Shown here: one piece after another, positions 42,433 to 55,000 of the stretch | How the letters are laid out: the number at the start of each line of letters is the position of its first letter | Numbering within the stretch: position 1 is the stretch's first letter | Origin: Eubacterium sp. | GTDB taxonomy: Bacteria > Bacillota > Clostridia > Lachnospirales > Lachnospiraceae | Assembly (NCBI GenBank): GCA_017459345.1 | Contig: JAFUDC010000091.1 | Span: 62,001 to 126,000 of the forward strand | DNA length: 64,000 bases | Reading direction: 5' to 3' | Notes under the pieces: model-generated | Databases searched by the model: none | What the model was told of the DNA's origin: nothing | The model's input: the letters and a program-made list of their open reading frames with translations, nothing else | Made by a program: the position numbers and the translations under genes

Positions 42433-45400
42433 ATGCAGAATCGATTCCGAAACAGGATTGAAAACTTAATATCTGTCATTGAGAACAACCGTGTGGGATT
42501 CTACACTGTCCTGACTGTAATGATCCTCTTTACCGTTGTCATTACCCTGTCCCTCCCGGGCATCACCCTCACCAGAACGGAGCCTGTACTGGAATGCCAG
42601 TATAAGGTTCATGAGCACACGAAGGAATGCTATCAGGAAATCTATGATGAGCACGGGCAGAAGCGGAAGACTCTGGTCTGCGGGTATGCTGACTATGTGG
42701 TTCACACCCATGATGACAATTGCTTTGACAAAGATGGCCAGCTGGTCTGCCAGCTTCCGGAAGTAAGGAAGCATACCCATGATGAAGACTGCTACAGGGA
42801 AGAGAAGGTGCTGACCTGCGGAGAAAAAGAAGGAGAAGACCACAAGCATTCGGATTCCTGCTATGAGACAGTCCGTGTTCTGCGCTGCCAGGAGCTGGAG
42901 CTCCACACTCACAATAAGAAATGTTATGACAAAGAAGGCAATCTGACCTGCGGCAAGCTCCAGCTGGAAGTCCACCAGCATGGAAAAGACTGCCTGGTGG
43001 AAAAGGAAGTGGAGGATGAGGAAGCGGAGACCCTGACCATGGACCAGATCACCGCCGATGCTGTGGACACAGGAAGACAGAACGAAGATGACGCCACGGA
43101 GGAAAAACAGGACCTGACAGTCAGTGATCATGAGGAAAATGTTTCCGGGAAGGATGATGACTCCGATAGCAAGGATGCATCCGGTCAGGAGGCATCAGAT
43201 GATGAGTCTTCAGACGAAGAAAAAGCAGCAGATGGCAGGAAATCTTCAGACAATGATAAATCATCAGATGACAGGAACTCTTCAGACGAAGAAAAAGCTG
43301 CAGATGTGGGGAATTCCTCTGACGAAAGTGAGTCATCAGATAAGGATAATTCCTCCGGGGATGAGAATCAGCGGGAGATTTACTATCTGTTTGATGACTC
43401 CACGGAAGAATCCGCTGCAAAGGATGAGACTGATGCAGAAAAAACAAGAGAGACCATCACCTTTGAGGAGTCCACAGATCGGGTTACAGTTCATGTAAGT
43501 ACAGATTTATCTGCTTTCCCGGAAGGCACAACCATGGTCGTCAGGGATGTGGATGACCAGAAAATCATAGACACAGTCGCAGAGGCAGTAAACGGCCGTG
43601 TAAAACAGGTCCAGGCTGTAGACATTACATTTCTTGATGCAGAAGGCAGGGAAGTTGAACCTGCTGCACCTATCCGGGTTACCATGTCGTCTGATATCAT
43701 CGCTGAGGTGGAAGCTCCCCAGGTAGTCCATGTGGATGACGCCGGGACGGCGGAAATCGTGGAACTTGCAGACCTTGCGGATGGAGCAGATGCCGCAGCG
43801 GGAAAGGAGTCGGCAGCCGGGGAAGATTCCGTGTTCTTTGAGGCGGAGAGATTCTCCGTGTATGCGATTGTGACGACGGAAGAACTGCCCTCAGCTTCCG
43901 CTGTAAGCCAGCTGGATGGAAAGTCCTATGGTATTATCAACAATCAGAACACTGTATCGGGGACTGCCCTGGGCACATCAGCATCCAACAGCAATACAAG
44001 ACTCAGTGGTAAAACCCTGACTGTCCGCACAGAACCGGTCAAACGTACAGAGAATGTATTCGTGGCTGAAAACAGCGAGATTACCATGTGGTCCTTCCGG
44101 TCAGTCTCCGGTGACCAGTACCACATCACTGCTGAAGTGGGAGGGGCACTTAAGTTTCTCAGAATTGATGGCAGCACGGTCACTCTTGTGGATGAGCCGG
44201 ATGATAACTGCGTGATTACGGTTGAGGCCGGAACCGGCATCTACAGCGGCAAATATAAGTTCAGCAGCAATGGTTCAGCCCTTCGACTAAATGGTACTAC
44301 ATTTGACCGTGCGGCTGATCTTACAAATAGCAATAATGCAAATTGCTGGATGAACCTGGCTGAGCTATCCAATCTGAAAGATGATGATTTTGTGGTTTAC
44401 ACCGCGGAGAAGGTCAGTGTGTCGGGTACCGTGAAGGAAGATGGTAGCATTGATTATGATGTGGAAGATGGCGATCAGGTTATCATCTATACCCGCATCT
44501 GGAATGAGGATACCCTGAGATATGACTATTACGCCATTGACTATGACGGCATGCTGGTCAAAGCCTATGAAAGCGGAGATACTATCTCCTGGGTCGGCAG
44601 CAAAGTCAACACCATGCTGTGGGATTTTACAGAGTATCATTATCTTGATGAATATGGAAATGATACCGGAGTGCCAAGTTATTACTATGAGCTGCAGAAT
44701 GCCTATTCCGGTAAATATATTGCACCTCAGGTGTCAGAGACAGGATTTCTGTCCGACAGCACCATCGGTATCAATCTGAACGGGCGGCGCAATGGAGAGT
44801 ACTATACCACGGTCCTTGCCTGGGATGACCCGTATTATGATTATGCTTCTCTGAAGGCCAGGGACTGGAAGCTGACTTCTGCTCCCATATCCAAGGCGGA
44901 TACTTTCTATTTTGCCGTGATGAAACCGGATCAGACAGAAGAGCAGCTGACCACCGTGGCTACCATTGACAGTGAGCCTTTCGGCATCACCCTGAAGATG
45001 CAGAATTACGCAAATGTCGGCTCCAACAACAGGTCTCAGACCCAGACGAATGTGCTGCAGGACCTGACCTATAATCAGTGGAGCGGCGTGAAGAATCTCC
45101 TGAGCAAATACATTGCCGATGGCGAGTCTTACCCGACAAGTACGAAAACCGGGCAGTCACTGGCAGACCTCTACAGCGAGGCCTTGACGGTCAATAACCA
45201 GTTCCTGCTGAGTACTTATAAGGAGACAGGATACTTTGAATATGACAGCACACAGAATTTTGCCCATCTGATTTCCAGTGATTCAGATCCCTGGTATGGG
45301 AAGGAATCTCCCAGCGGAGGAACCTATGGTATCGGTGATTTCGTCATCTATGACCAGATTGCTTCAACAACGGAGTCAACCGGAGATACACGGCGCCACG

Positions 45401-48400
45401 GCCAGTTCTTCCCCTATAATGATCTGACAGAGGGGTCATTTATCAGCAACATGGTAAATGATACCGACATCCATGGAGCCGCTTTATCCTCTCTGGATCC
45501 CCGAAAAGGGGAGAAGCTCTACAAGCTCCAGTATAAGAATGCAGCAAATACAGACCCAAGGTATGTAGACTTCTTCTTCGGCATGGAGATGGATGCCAGT
45601 TTTATGCAGAGTGCAAGCGGCCTGGATGCCTGGGGACATGATCTGATCTTCGAGTTCTCCGGTGATGATGATTTCTGGTTATACATCGACGGGGTCCTGG
45701 TTCTGGACCTGGGAGGAATTCACTCCGCCCTGGATGGCAGTGTCAATTTCAGGACTGGGAAAGTCATAGAGAACGGGAAAGAATCCACCCTGCGTGAACG
45801 GTTTGGGACTGCCTATAAGGCACAATACCCGGATAAGACACAGGATGAAGTGAATGAGTGGCTGAATGGTATCTTCAAGGATGGAGGTACTGTCTTTAAC
45901 GACTATTCCGGCCACACCATGAAGATGTTCTACCAGGAGCGGGGAGCCGGGGCTTCCAACCTCCATATGCGCTTTAACCTGGCCCCCTACAAAGATGGCC
46001 AGGTGCTGCTGGAGAAGGAAGTAAGCGGAACTGACGCTGTCGATAGGGATGCCGCATTCCCCTTCCGGATTCAATACAGGGAAAAAGACTGGCCAGAGGA
46101 CCGGTATGAATCTGTGACAGAATCCGCAGGTACAACAGGAACCACAGACCCAGGCGATTCCGCAGAGCCAAACGATACCATGGAGATAACCAGTTCTGTC
46201 AGTGTCAGAGACTATCAAACTGGGGATCCGGTTACATTTAGAGAAAGTTATGAGGTAAATGGTGTCACCTATGAGAATGTATACCTGTTAAAGGCCGGGC
46301 AGACCATTGCCATTGATCTTCTGGATGAAGATACTGAATACTTCATCACCGAGTGCGGCATGAATTCGGCAATCTATGATCAGGTAAAAGCCAATGAGGA
46401 TATACTGACAGGGACTGACACATCGGTACCGGGGGTGAAAGATTACAAGATTGAGTCCTCCACGGTTGCAGCTAGAAAGAAAGTCATCTATGACAACCAT
46501 GTCAGCGAAACTGCCATGCATAATCTGACCATTACCAAGAAACTATGGGAGGATGTTGAAAAAACAGGGCAGATCACAGATGATAATACGGAATTTCGCT
46601 TCCGTATCTACATTGGTAAGGATGGAGATAACTATACCGTCTATAATACCGGGAAATACTATGTGAAGGATCCGGAAGGAAATTATTGCATATACAGCAA
46701 CGGCAGCTTCAATTCAACCGGGATTAATGACTTCTCACAACTTAGCCAGACAGTTTCGGAGGGCGAGTGGAAAAGCCAGCAGGAGCAGGCCACCTTCCAT
46801 ACCTCTCCCGGCGGTATCGCAGACAAGATTCCGGCGGGCTACAGTGTAGAGGTACCGGGACTCATGGACGGAATGGCATTCTATGTGCTGGAGCGGGCAG
46901 ATGAGATCCCATCGGGGTATAATCTGATTGACTATGAGCGGGAAGGTTCAGTGGTACCGGAAGGACAGTCGGCAAACGAAGGCCTGATTGAAGGAAAAGA
47001 TGAAGGTGTCATTATCAACAACCAGCATGGTTATGGTCTGACTGCCAGTAAAGTCTGGTCCGATGCAGATTTCATGGAGGATCATGATGAGATCTATTTT
47101 GCGGTTTATCAGAAAGACGCTGATGACAGGCTGACACTTTTAGAAGGCTCGGTTCGCCAGCTGAGCAAAACCGGGACGTCAATCAACTGGTTTTTCAAAG
47201 AACTCGATGACGGAAAGAATTTGAATGACTATGTAGTCTATGAAGTAACCCTTACAGACGGCAAATACAGCGCCGATCCGGCAACGGGCCTTGTCACTTT
47301 GGCCAGTGACTGCCAGGTTACCAGAATCAATGAGAATGAGACTCTGACAGTGGGCGGGAATACCAACGAGCACGGATATTCTGCAAACTTTGTATATACC
47401 GCCAACTATAGCAGACATTTTCTGACAGCAGAACAGTTATCTGAAAATGTAAATTCCAGAACGGATACGGTGACCAATTCCAGACCCGGTATTAAGCTGT
47501 TAAAAACAGATCTGGCCGGAAATCCTTTGTCGGGAGCTGCATTTACCCTGGTTAAGAAGAATGACCAGACTACAAAGAAGAACTTCCTGTCAGATGAAAA
47601 TGGTCTGATTGCAGTTGCGTATCTGACAGCCAATGAGGAGTATACCCTTACCGAGACGGCAGCTCCCTACAAATACCGGTCCCTGATTGGCTCACTGACA
47701 ATCAAAGTGGATTCGGACGGAAAGCTGCTGGTGAATGGCTCTGAGACCCCGGAAAGTAATGCTTATTACACGATCACTCAGGTTGAGAATCCTACCGCGG
47801 ACAATATGCCGACAGTGACCATTCAGAATAAACCCATTACTCTCCGGGCCAGAAAGATAGATGCAGGAAACGATAAGCCGATTTCGAATATCCATTTTGA
47901 ATTATACCGGGAAGTGGAGGACTACAATCATCAGCCCATGCCGGACTATAATCCCATGGAAGGCTTTGAGGACCTGGTTACCGACAGTGAGGGTCTGATA
48001 CCTAAGATCAGTCTGGAAGATCTGAATGCAGGGACATATTATCTGCGGGAAAAGCAGACAACAACCCAGTATGTTAAGCTTGATTACGACATACGCTTTA
48101 CCATCTCCAAAACCGGACAGGTAACTGTGGAAAAAGCAGTATATTCCACCAGTCAGAAAAATTGGGTATTCAGTAATGTCTCAGACGGGGAAGCCCAGGT
48201 AAAGACCGATGATAGCGGAAACATTACCCTCCTGGTCAAAAACACACCGGCCAAGGGAGTCCAGATTCTGAAGAAGAACTATGATAATATAGTTCTTGCT
48301 GAGGCGGAATTTGCCCTTTACAAGATGGATCAGGTTAGTGATGGTCAGCCCAAGGAAGGCGAGCAGCCGCTTCTGACCGGGATAACCGGTGAAGATGGCA

Positions 48401-48744
48401 TCATGAATCTGGGGGCACTGGATGTGAATTCAACCTATTATCTGTTCGAGACCAGGGCTCCGGAAGGGTATAATCCGCTCACGGAACCGGTCATCATCAA
48501 CACATTGAGCAGAGGCAGTCTGAAAGCCACATTAAACGGAGAACCTCTGCAGAACGAGACCATCCATGATGGAATTACAGACATTGATCTGGTGCAGATC
48601 GCCGTCTATAATTCCATGGGCTACGAGCTGCCCTCCACCGGAGGCCCCGGGACAAAGCTTTACTATCTGCTTGGAGGCATTCTGCTCATATTTGCAGCAG
48701 GATCGTTGTGGAGGAGATTGTCCTCTTTTATAAGGGTAAAATAA
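42433..48744 (+). CDS. Giant LPxTG surface protein with fibro-slime domain (first paralogue)
   Basis: A 2,103-residue secreted protein; AAAGGAGG precedes the ATG. A hydrophobic signal anchor lies at about 21-43. Residues 60-187 hold six HxHxxxC motifs (HEHTKEC, HTHDDNC, HTHDEDC, HKHSDSC, HTHNKKC, HQHGKDC) with intervening Cys residues, a likely metal-binding or disulfide region. An acidic Ser/Asp linker spans about 200-335. A conserved region with FPEGTTMVVRDVDDQ is at about 360-400. The fibro-slime domain is at about 1042-1186 (SGLDAWGHDLIFEF, GDDDFWLYIDG, LDLGGIHSALDG). Pilin-like CnaB repeats follow to about 2060, several with KTDLAGNPLSGAAFTL-type starts. LPSTGG is at 2066, then a membrane segment and basic tail, so sortase should attach it to the wall. 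Likely an adhesin. Confidence 0.93.
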   Translation: MQNRFRNRIENLISVIENNRVGFYTVLTVMILFTVVITLSLPGITLTRTEPVLECQYKVHEHTKECYQEIYDEHGQKRKTLVCGYADYVVHTHDDNCFDKDGQLVCQLPEVRKHTHDEDCYREEKVLTCGEKEGEDHKHSDSCYETVRVLRCQELELHTHNKKCYDKEGNLTCGKLQLEVHQHGKDCLVEKEVEDEEAETLTMDQITADAVDTGRQNEDDATEEKQDLTVSDHEENVSGKDDDSDSKDASGQEASDDESSDEEKAADGRKSSDNDKSSDDRNSSDEEKAADVGNSSDESESSDKDNSSGDENQREIYYLFDDSTEESAAKDETDAEKTRETITFEESTDRVTVHVSTDLSAFPEGTTMVVRDVDDQKIIDTVAEAVNGRVKQVQAVDITFLDAEGREVEPAAPIRVTMSSDIIAEVEAPQVVHVDDAGTAEIVELADLADGADAAAGKESAAGEDSVFFEAERFSVYAIVTTEELPSASAVSQLDGKSYGIINNQNTVSGTALGTSASNSNTRLSGKTLTVRTEPVKRTENVFVAENSEITMWSFRSVSGDQYHITAEVGGALKFLRIDGSTVTLVDEPDDNCVITVEAGTGIYSGKYKFSSNGSALRLNGTTFDRAADLTNSNNANCWMNLAELSNLKDDDFVVYTAEKVSVSGTVKEDGSIDYDVEDGDQVIIYTRIWNEDTLRYDYYAIDYDGMLVKAYESGDTISWVGSKVNTMLWDFTEYHYLDEYGNDTGVPSYYYELQNAYSGKYIAPQVSETGFLSDSTIGINLNGRRNGEYYTTVLAWDDPYYDYASLKARDWKLTSAPISKADTFYFAVMKPDQTEEQLTTVATIDSEPFGITLKMQNYANVGSNNRSQTQTNVLQDLTYNQWSGVKNLLSKYIADGESYPTSTKTGQSLADLYSEALTVNNQFLLSTYKETGYFEYDSTQNFAHLISSDSDPWYGKESPSGGTYGIGDFVIYDQIASTTESTGDTRRHGQFFPYNDLTEGSFISNMVNDTDIHGAALSSLDPRKGEKLYKLQYKNAANTDPRYVDFFFGMEMDASFMQSASGLDAWGHDLIFEFSGDDDFWLYIDGVLVLDLGGIHSALDGSVNFRTGKVIENGKESTLRERFGTAYKAQYPDKTQDEVNEWLNGIFKDGGTVFNDYSGHTMKMFYQERGAGASNLHMRFNLAPYKDGQVLLEKEVSGTDAVDRDAAFPFRIQYREKDWPEDRYESVTESAGTTGTTDPGDSAEPNDTMEITSSVSVRDYQTGDPVTFRESYEVNGVTYENVYLLKAGQTIAIDLLDEDTEYFITECGMNSAIYDQVKANEDILTGTDTSVPGVKDYKIESSTVAARKKVIYDNHVSETAMHNLTITKKLWEDVEKTGQITDDNTEFRFRIYIGKDGDNYTVYNTGKYYVKDPEGNYCIYSNGSFNSTGINDFSQLSQTVSEGEWKSQQEQATFHTSPGGIADKIPAGYSVEVPGLMDGMAFYVLERADEIPSGYNLIDYEREGSVVPEGQSANEGLIEGKDEGVIINNQHGYGLTASKVWSDADFMEDHDEIYFAVYQKDADDRLTLLEGSVRQLSKTGTSINWFFKELDDGKNLNDYVVYEVTLTDGKYSADPATGLVTLASDCQVTRINENETLTVGGNTNEHGYSANFVYTANYSRHFLTAEQLSENVNSRTDTVTNSRPGIKLLKTDLAGNPLSGAAFTLVKKNDQTTKKNFLSDENGLIAVAYLTANEEYTLTETAAPYKYRSLIGSLTIKVDSDGKLLVNGSETPESNAYYTITQVENPTADNMPTVTIQNKPITLRARKIDAGNDKPISNIHFELYREVEDYNHQPMPDYNPMEGFEDLVTDSEGLIPKISLEDLNAGTYYLREKQTTTQYVKLDYDIRFTISKTGQVTVEKAVYSTSQKNWVFSNVSDGEAQVKTDDSGNITLLVKNTPAKGVQILKKNYDNIVLAEAEFALYKMDQVSDGQPKEGEQPLLTGITGEDGIMNLGALDVNSTYYLFETRAPEGYNPLTEPVIINTLSRGSLKATLNGEPLQNETIHDGITDIDLVQIAVYNSMGYELPSTGGPGTKLYYLLGGILLIFAAGSLWRRLSSFIRVK

Positions 48745-48768
48745 AATCATAAGGTAAAATTTAAAATG

Positions 48769-48820
48769 GGTATATAGTTTTCTATTGGGAATTAGGTATA
48801 TAGTTTTCAATTGGGAATTA
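48769..48820 (+). repeat. Tandem duplication of 26 bp
   Basis: Two adjacent 26-bp copies (48769-48794 and 48795-48820) start GGTATATAGTTTTC and end TTGGGAATTA, with one difference. They lie just after the first adhesin gene and before its terminator. Confidence 0.92.
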
Positions 48821-48832
48821 TATATTAATATC

Positions 48833-48882
48833 AGTGCCGGATATCCGGATCGTTCAGATCATCGGATATCCGGCACTTTTTT
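48833..48882 (+). terminator. Terminator between the two adhesin genes
   Basis: AGTGCCGGATATCCG (48833-48847) and CGGATATCCGGCACT (48863-48877) form a perfect 15-bp stem, then a T run. The second gene is therefore separately transcribed. Confidence 0.9.
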
Positions 48883-48911
48883 ATATTGGAAATGGTGTTT
48901 ACGCACGCTTT

Positions 48912-48936
48912 TGTGACGTTTTTGTGACATTTGTGC
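48912..48936 (+). promoter_or_regulatory. GTGAC-repeat element upstream of the second adhesin gene
   Basis: GTGAC (48913), GTGAC (48924) and GTGC (48933) repeat the spacing seen at 42342, 42353 and 42362. TTGACA at 48973-48978 and TATAGT at 48994-48999 (spacing 15) may be the promoter, so the element sits where an activator would bind. Confidence 0.6.
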
Positions 48937-49059
48937 CGAATGGATTGCAATTTATTAGTTAGGGTGTTACTATTGACATAATTATATAATGAGTATAGTA
49001 TGCCCGAAATGTCATCTGTTTCAGGGCAGACAGAGATTGATAGAAAGGAGGGGACCGGT

Positions 49060-52000
49060 ATGCGTAATCGTTTACTAAAGATGATTGAAAAGATCATAGC
49101 TGATATCGAAAACAGACGTCTGGGCGCATATCTCGTGCTGACTGTGCTGGTCCTCTTTTTGACAATCCTGCCCCTGTCACTTCCGGCCATTACCCTCGGC
49201 AGGACTGAAAATGTACTGGACTGCCAGTATAGGATTCACAAACATTCAGAGGACTGCTATCGGGAGATTCAGGATGAAGATGGACAGGTACAGAAGATTC
49301 TGGTCTGCGGCTATGCCGATTACGTCGTTCACCTACATGATGAGAACTGCTACGATGAGAATGGCCAGCTGGTTTGCCGGCTCCCTGAGATTCCGGGTCA
49401 TGATCATGATGAGACCTGTTATAGTGAAGAGACAATTCTGACCTGCGGCATGGAGGAAGGAGATGATCATCAGCACTCCGAATCCTGTTACGAAACAGTA
49501 CGAACTCTGATCTGTCAGCAAGATGAACTCCATATACACGATAAGGATTGCTATGACAAGGATGGCAATCTGGTCTGCGGCAAGCTTCAGCTGGAGGAAC
49601 ATCAGCATGGCGAGGCCTGCTTTGTGGAGAGGGAAGTGGAAGATGCGGAGGCATCAACGGAATCAAATGGAGAAAATGCTCAATTAGCTGGTTCAGATGA
49701 TTCCTCCTCCAATCAGAAAGATAACTCAGATAAGAGTACATCCGAAAAGGATACATTCGAAAAATCTGCCTCAGAAGAGGAACTGTCAGCAGAAAAAGTG
49801 TCCTCTGATGAAACAGTTTATTATGAATCATCCACGGATCATGTAAAAGTTTATGTCAGCGCGGACAAGTCTGCCTTCCCGGAAGGTACCACCATGGCCG
49901 TGAGGGATATCGATGACCAGGACATCATTGATGCCGTGGCAGAGGCAATCGGTGGAGAAGCCGGACAGATTCAGGCAGTGGATATCAGCTTTCGGGATGC
50001 AGAGGGCAAGGAGATTGAACCTGCTGTGTCTATTCGGGTTATGCTGTCTTCCGATATCATTGCCCAGGCGGAGGCCCCCCAGGTGGTTCATGTGGATGAT
50101 CAGGGGAAGGCAGAAATCGTGGAGCTGGCTGACCCCGCAGATCCCTTAACACAGGCTGATTCTGTTGTCTTTGAGGCGGACAGCTTTTCGGCTTATGCCA
50201 TTGTGGAAGGGCCGGGGGCGGTTCCAATTGGGTGGCATAAGGTGTCATCCATCGACGAACTGATTGAGAAGGGCAGTGAGGGCTTATATATTGGACATCC
50301 TAATGGGTTTTACTTTACTTCTGATATTACTAATATAAGTGCAAGCCGTACTGGTATCACCAAAACAAAACCTACTTCTGCCTATCCGGCAACTCAAGCG
50401 GTTAAGTATTATTTTGAAAATGTAAGTGGTACTGAGAAGCAGTTTAAGGTTTACTGTCAGGATGGGGATGAGATTAAATATATTACCCAGGCCGGTAACA
50501 GTCTGAATCTGACTACTGAATCAAATAATGTTCAGGCATTTACAATAGATGTTTTTCCTAATAGCACAGACACATTTCGTGCCTTGGGCAATGGTGGATA
50601 TTATTGGAATATGCAGGGTGGTGACGGTGGGGCATCCTTTGCTGCCTATAATAATGCAACCGATACGAATGCCCGATTACAGTTCTGGTATTATGATGAT
50701 GTCCTCAGCGATCCTTTTGAACTTGATGGAAAGTCCTACGGTCTGATGAACTGGGCCGGCGGGGCAGCTGGAAAAGCCATGATGGCAAGTGAGGGTCAGA
50801 ATCACAATCTTGAAGCTAAATCACTTACGGTTATGAGCACCACGAATAACTCCAGCCAGTTATTTGCGCCTAATGACAGTGAGATATCCATGTGGACCTT
50901 CCATTGGATTGCTGAGGACAGGTACTATCTCACCGCAGTGGTCAATGGAAGCAGCAGGTATTTGAAAATCGATGCAAATGGACTGTCTTTTGTAGATAAT
51001 GAGGATGATGCGAGTCAGATACAGGTGGTTCCGGGAACCGGTATTCATGCGGGGGAAATTTGTCTGAAGGAGGCAGATGGGGGTACCAGTCTGACCTTCA
51101 GCGGAACTGTGGAAGGAGGTTTTTCTGTCGGAGGAACTGTTGGCAGTGAGTGGCTTTACCTGGTTGAATTGTCGGAATTGACGAATGAGTATTTTATGCC
51201 TTATTCAGCCAGAAAGGTCAGTGTTTCTGATCCCGATGTGACAAATGGCTCCCGCATCATAGTATATACACGCAGTTGGAATGATGAGAAAAAGAAATAT
51301 GAATTCTATGCAATCAGCAGTGACGGAAAACTAGTTCCTGTTTATGAGAGTGGGGATTCTATCGAGTGGGTAGGGGGACAGCTTAATAATCTCTTATGGA
51401 ACTTTGTCGAGTATTACTGGGAAGGAACGACCGATCCCAATTTTTACTATGAATTGTATAACCAGTATTCTGAAAAATATGTTGCTCCCCAGGTGACAGA
51501 TGGTCAGATATTGTCAGATGACACTATCGGTATCAATCTGAACGGACGTCGGGATGGACAGTATTATTCAACTATTCTGGCATGGGATGAAGATAACTAT
51601 TCCTATGTAGGATATAAAGTGGAAAATGGGCAGATAATTTCCTGTCCTAAGTCAGAAGCTATGGATTTCTACTTTGCAGTGATGCAGGAGCCCAATGTGG
51701 ATGATGAGCTGACAACTGTGAAAACCGTAGACCATACTCAGTATGGCATTACCATGAAGATTGTTAACTTTGGCGGCACTCTTTCAACACATGACGGAGG
51801 ATCACAATCCACCGAGCAGCAATATTTGGTGATCGGAGATGGCACATACATCCAGAATTCTCCCGTTTCAGGACTTCTCTCAACCCATCTGGGAGATGAT
51901 AACTATCCGGTAGCAGTCAAAACAAATAAGTCTCTGGGGAACCTCTTTGCCGGTGCCCAGGAGGTAAACCACCTTTTTATTGACAGTACCTATTCTTCAT

Positions 52001-55000
52001 CCGGTTACTATGAATTTGACAGCACACAGAATTTTGCCACTTTGGATACGGCCACCGGAGAGTTTAAAGTTTATAAAGAACTGGGTACCATGGATGGATC
52101 TAATAAAAATACTCTCAAGCATGGACAGTTTATGCCGTATAATGATCTGGAGGCAGGCCTGTTTGCCTCGGTAAACGGTAAAAACCTGTATGATGCCGAA
52201 GCACGGCTGTTAGCGGATTCTGATCCTCGCAAGTATGAGCAAATGTACCTGGTCAAAAACCCTGATTATTACTATGGTGTTGAGCTGGAGGCCTCCTTTA
52301 CGCAGACTCCGGATGGGCTCGATGCCTGGGGACATGATATCATCTATGAATTTACCGGAGATGATGATTTCTGGCTTTATGTTGATGGGGAACTGGTGAT
52401 TGACCTTGGAGGAATTCACGGGGCTATGCCCGGCAGCGTCAATTTCCGGACGGGCGAAGTTTGTGTAAATGGGACATGGACGACGCTAAAAGACCTGTTT
52501 TATAATAACTTTAAATCCCGATATATGGAAGAACATCCTGATGAAAATGAGTCAGCAGCGGAGGCAGCTGCAGAAAATTATGTCGGTGGTATATTTGTTC
52601 AGAAGTTTGATTCAGAAGGAAGCCCGATTTTTGATTCACATCATCATGAAGTATATACATTTAAGGATGATACCACCCACACTATGAATATCTTCTACAT
52701 GGAGCGTGGAGCAGGTGCAGCAAATCTTCATATGCGTTTCAACCTCGCTGCGGTAAAGAAAGGAAGTGTCCAGCTTCACAAGGAGCTCTCCGGTGTGGAT
52801 GATTCCGAATCCGTTCTGGCTGAGTTCCCTTATCAGATCTGGTATAAAAAGATTGATGAGAATGGAGATGAATTGGCTGAGGAGTATCTTTTGACTAATG
52901 CACTGCCTGATAGCACGGACCAAAAAGATAATTATGTTTTCTATAAAGATACAGTAAATCCTGTGAAATATGCAGAGGAGATAACGATTGACGGTGTGAC
53001 CTATCAGCATGTATTTTTCCTGAAGCCCGATGAGACGGCAGATATCAGTTTCCCGCCGGACATGTCATCTTACCGTATCGTGGAATGCGGTGTGAATACA
53101 GATGTCTACAGTGGGGTAACAGTAGATGGAGAAACTGTTAATGAAATCACACAGACTGGTTACGCTGCAAACAGAAAGGACTATGGAATCAGTTACGATA
53201 CAACAGACAAACGTCCTAAGGTTAATTATAATAATGCTGTGAAGCAGGAAGCCCTTCGGACGCTAATTATACAAAAGAAACTTTACCGGGAGGATGGAAC
53301 GACAGAAATTACTGCTTCTGAAAACGATACAGAATTCACATTCCGCTTATATCTGGCCTCCGAGTTCGATGAGCTGGATGTGGCCAATATGTATACCTAC
53401 CATGTGAAGGACCCGGATGGTAATTATTGTTCCTGGGATGCCGCCCATAAGGAATTTGTTAAGATAGGAGAAGGCATCAATGACTATTCTTCACTCTCAG
53501 ATACCCAAAAGGCCGCAGCCAGTTTTACCACCTCAATCTATGGCTCCATTGGAAAGATTCGTGCGGATTATACAGTGGAAATCAGAAATGTACTTGCAGG
53601 TACAAAGTATCGTCTGGAAGAGCGTTCCTGGGAGATACCTGACGGATATTCTTTCCAGAAATATGATGGTTATGACAATCAAAATGCAACTGTAGAAGTG
53701 AGTGATTCAGGAGTCAACGGTGTTCAGGGAACTGTTGTGGCAAATATGGATGCACCGGTTGTTGTCTGTAATCTCAAGGGCTGGGGACTGCGTATCAACA
53801 AGATCTGGACAGACGCTGATTACATGCAGAACCGTGATCCGACTTACTTTGCAGTATTTCGAAAGAACACTGGTGATACTCTGGATCTTGTAGAAAATAC
53901 AGTGCAGAAGCTTGATTATAACGCAAATCCTCAGACACTGTATTGGTATTTTGATCATCTTCCTATTGTAAATACTGCAATTAACGATTATGTCATCCGG
54001 GAAGTAAAGCTGTCCGGTAGTAATCTTAATGTGGACAGTAGTGGAGTTGTGACAGGATGGACGACTATTGAACCTGTAAATAATGATACCCGGATACAAA
54101 TCACAGGCCAGCAGAAAGGTGAGACACAGCCTTCACCATTTGACTATAATGTCACTTATGTAGAAGGAAAGACAAGCTCTGATTCCAACGTCCGTGTAGA
54201 TACAGCGACCAATGACCGCCCCGGTATTCTGCTGAAAAAAGAAGACATGAGTGGCAATAGTCTGACAGGAGCTGTGTTTACATTAAAAGATGATGATGGG
54301 AACCTGATTGGGACTTTTACTTCTGATAAAGATGGCATCATTACGGTGGCCTATCTCCGGGACAATGTCGATTATACCCTGACTGAGACAAAGACACCAC
54401 AAGGGTATTCCGGGCTTAATAATGACGTTATGATCCGGAAAAATGGAAGTACTGTCACTGTAACAGGGATAGATTCAGCATATTATGGATATGGAGAAAA
54501 TGAGGCAAAATATCTGAAAACAATCATCTTTAAGAACCGTCCCAATGCATTTCAGGTAATCAAGAAGGATTCAGACAGTGGAACCGCTATGCAGGGGGTA
54601 CATTTTGCTCTTCATAAGCAAAAGACTGTAAACGGTGTTACTAATTTTGATATCAGTCCGGAGTCCGGATTTGAAGATCTGGTTACTGATCAGAACGGCC
54701 TTGTTCCTGGACTGGATAATACACTTCCGGCAGGAATATATGAACTGAGGGAAAAATCTACCCTGGAAGGGTATCATCTCCTGCCATCTTACATCTATTT
54801 TACAGTCAATGAAACAGGCGTCATCACCCTGGGAGACCATCCTGATGGTGTTGCCTTATCAGAGGCTGTAGAAGAAGGAAGCGGAGCAATATCTTATATA
54901 TTGACTATCACCAACTCCAGGTCAAAGAAGGTCAGCTTTATGAAAGTGGATATCGGAGATACCAGTCAGCCATTGGAAGGCGCGGTATTTGACCTGTATC

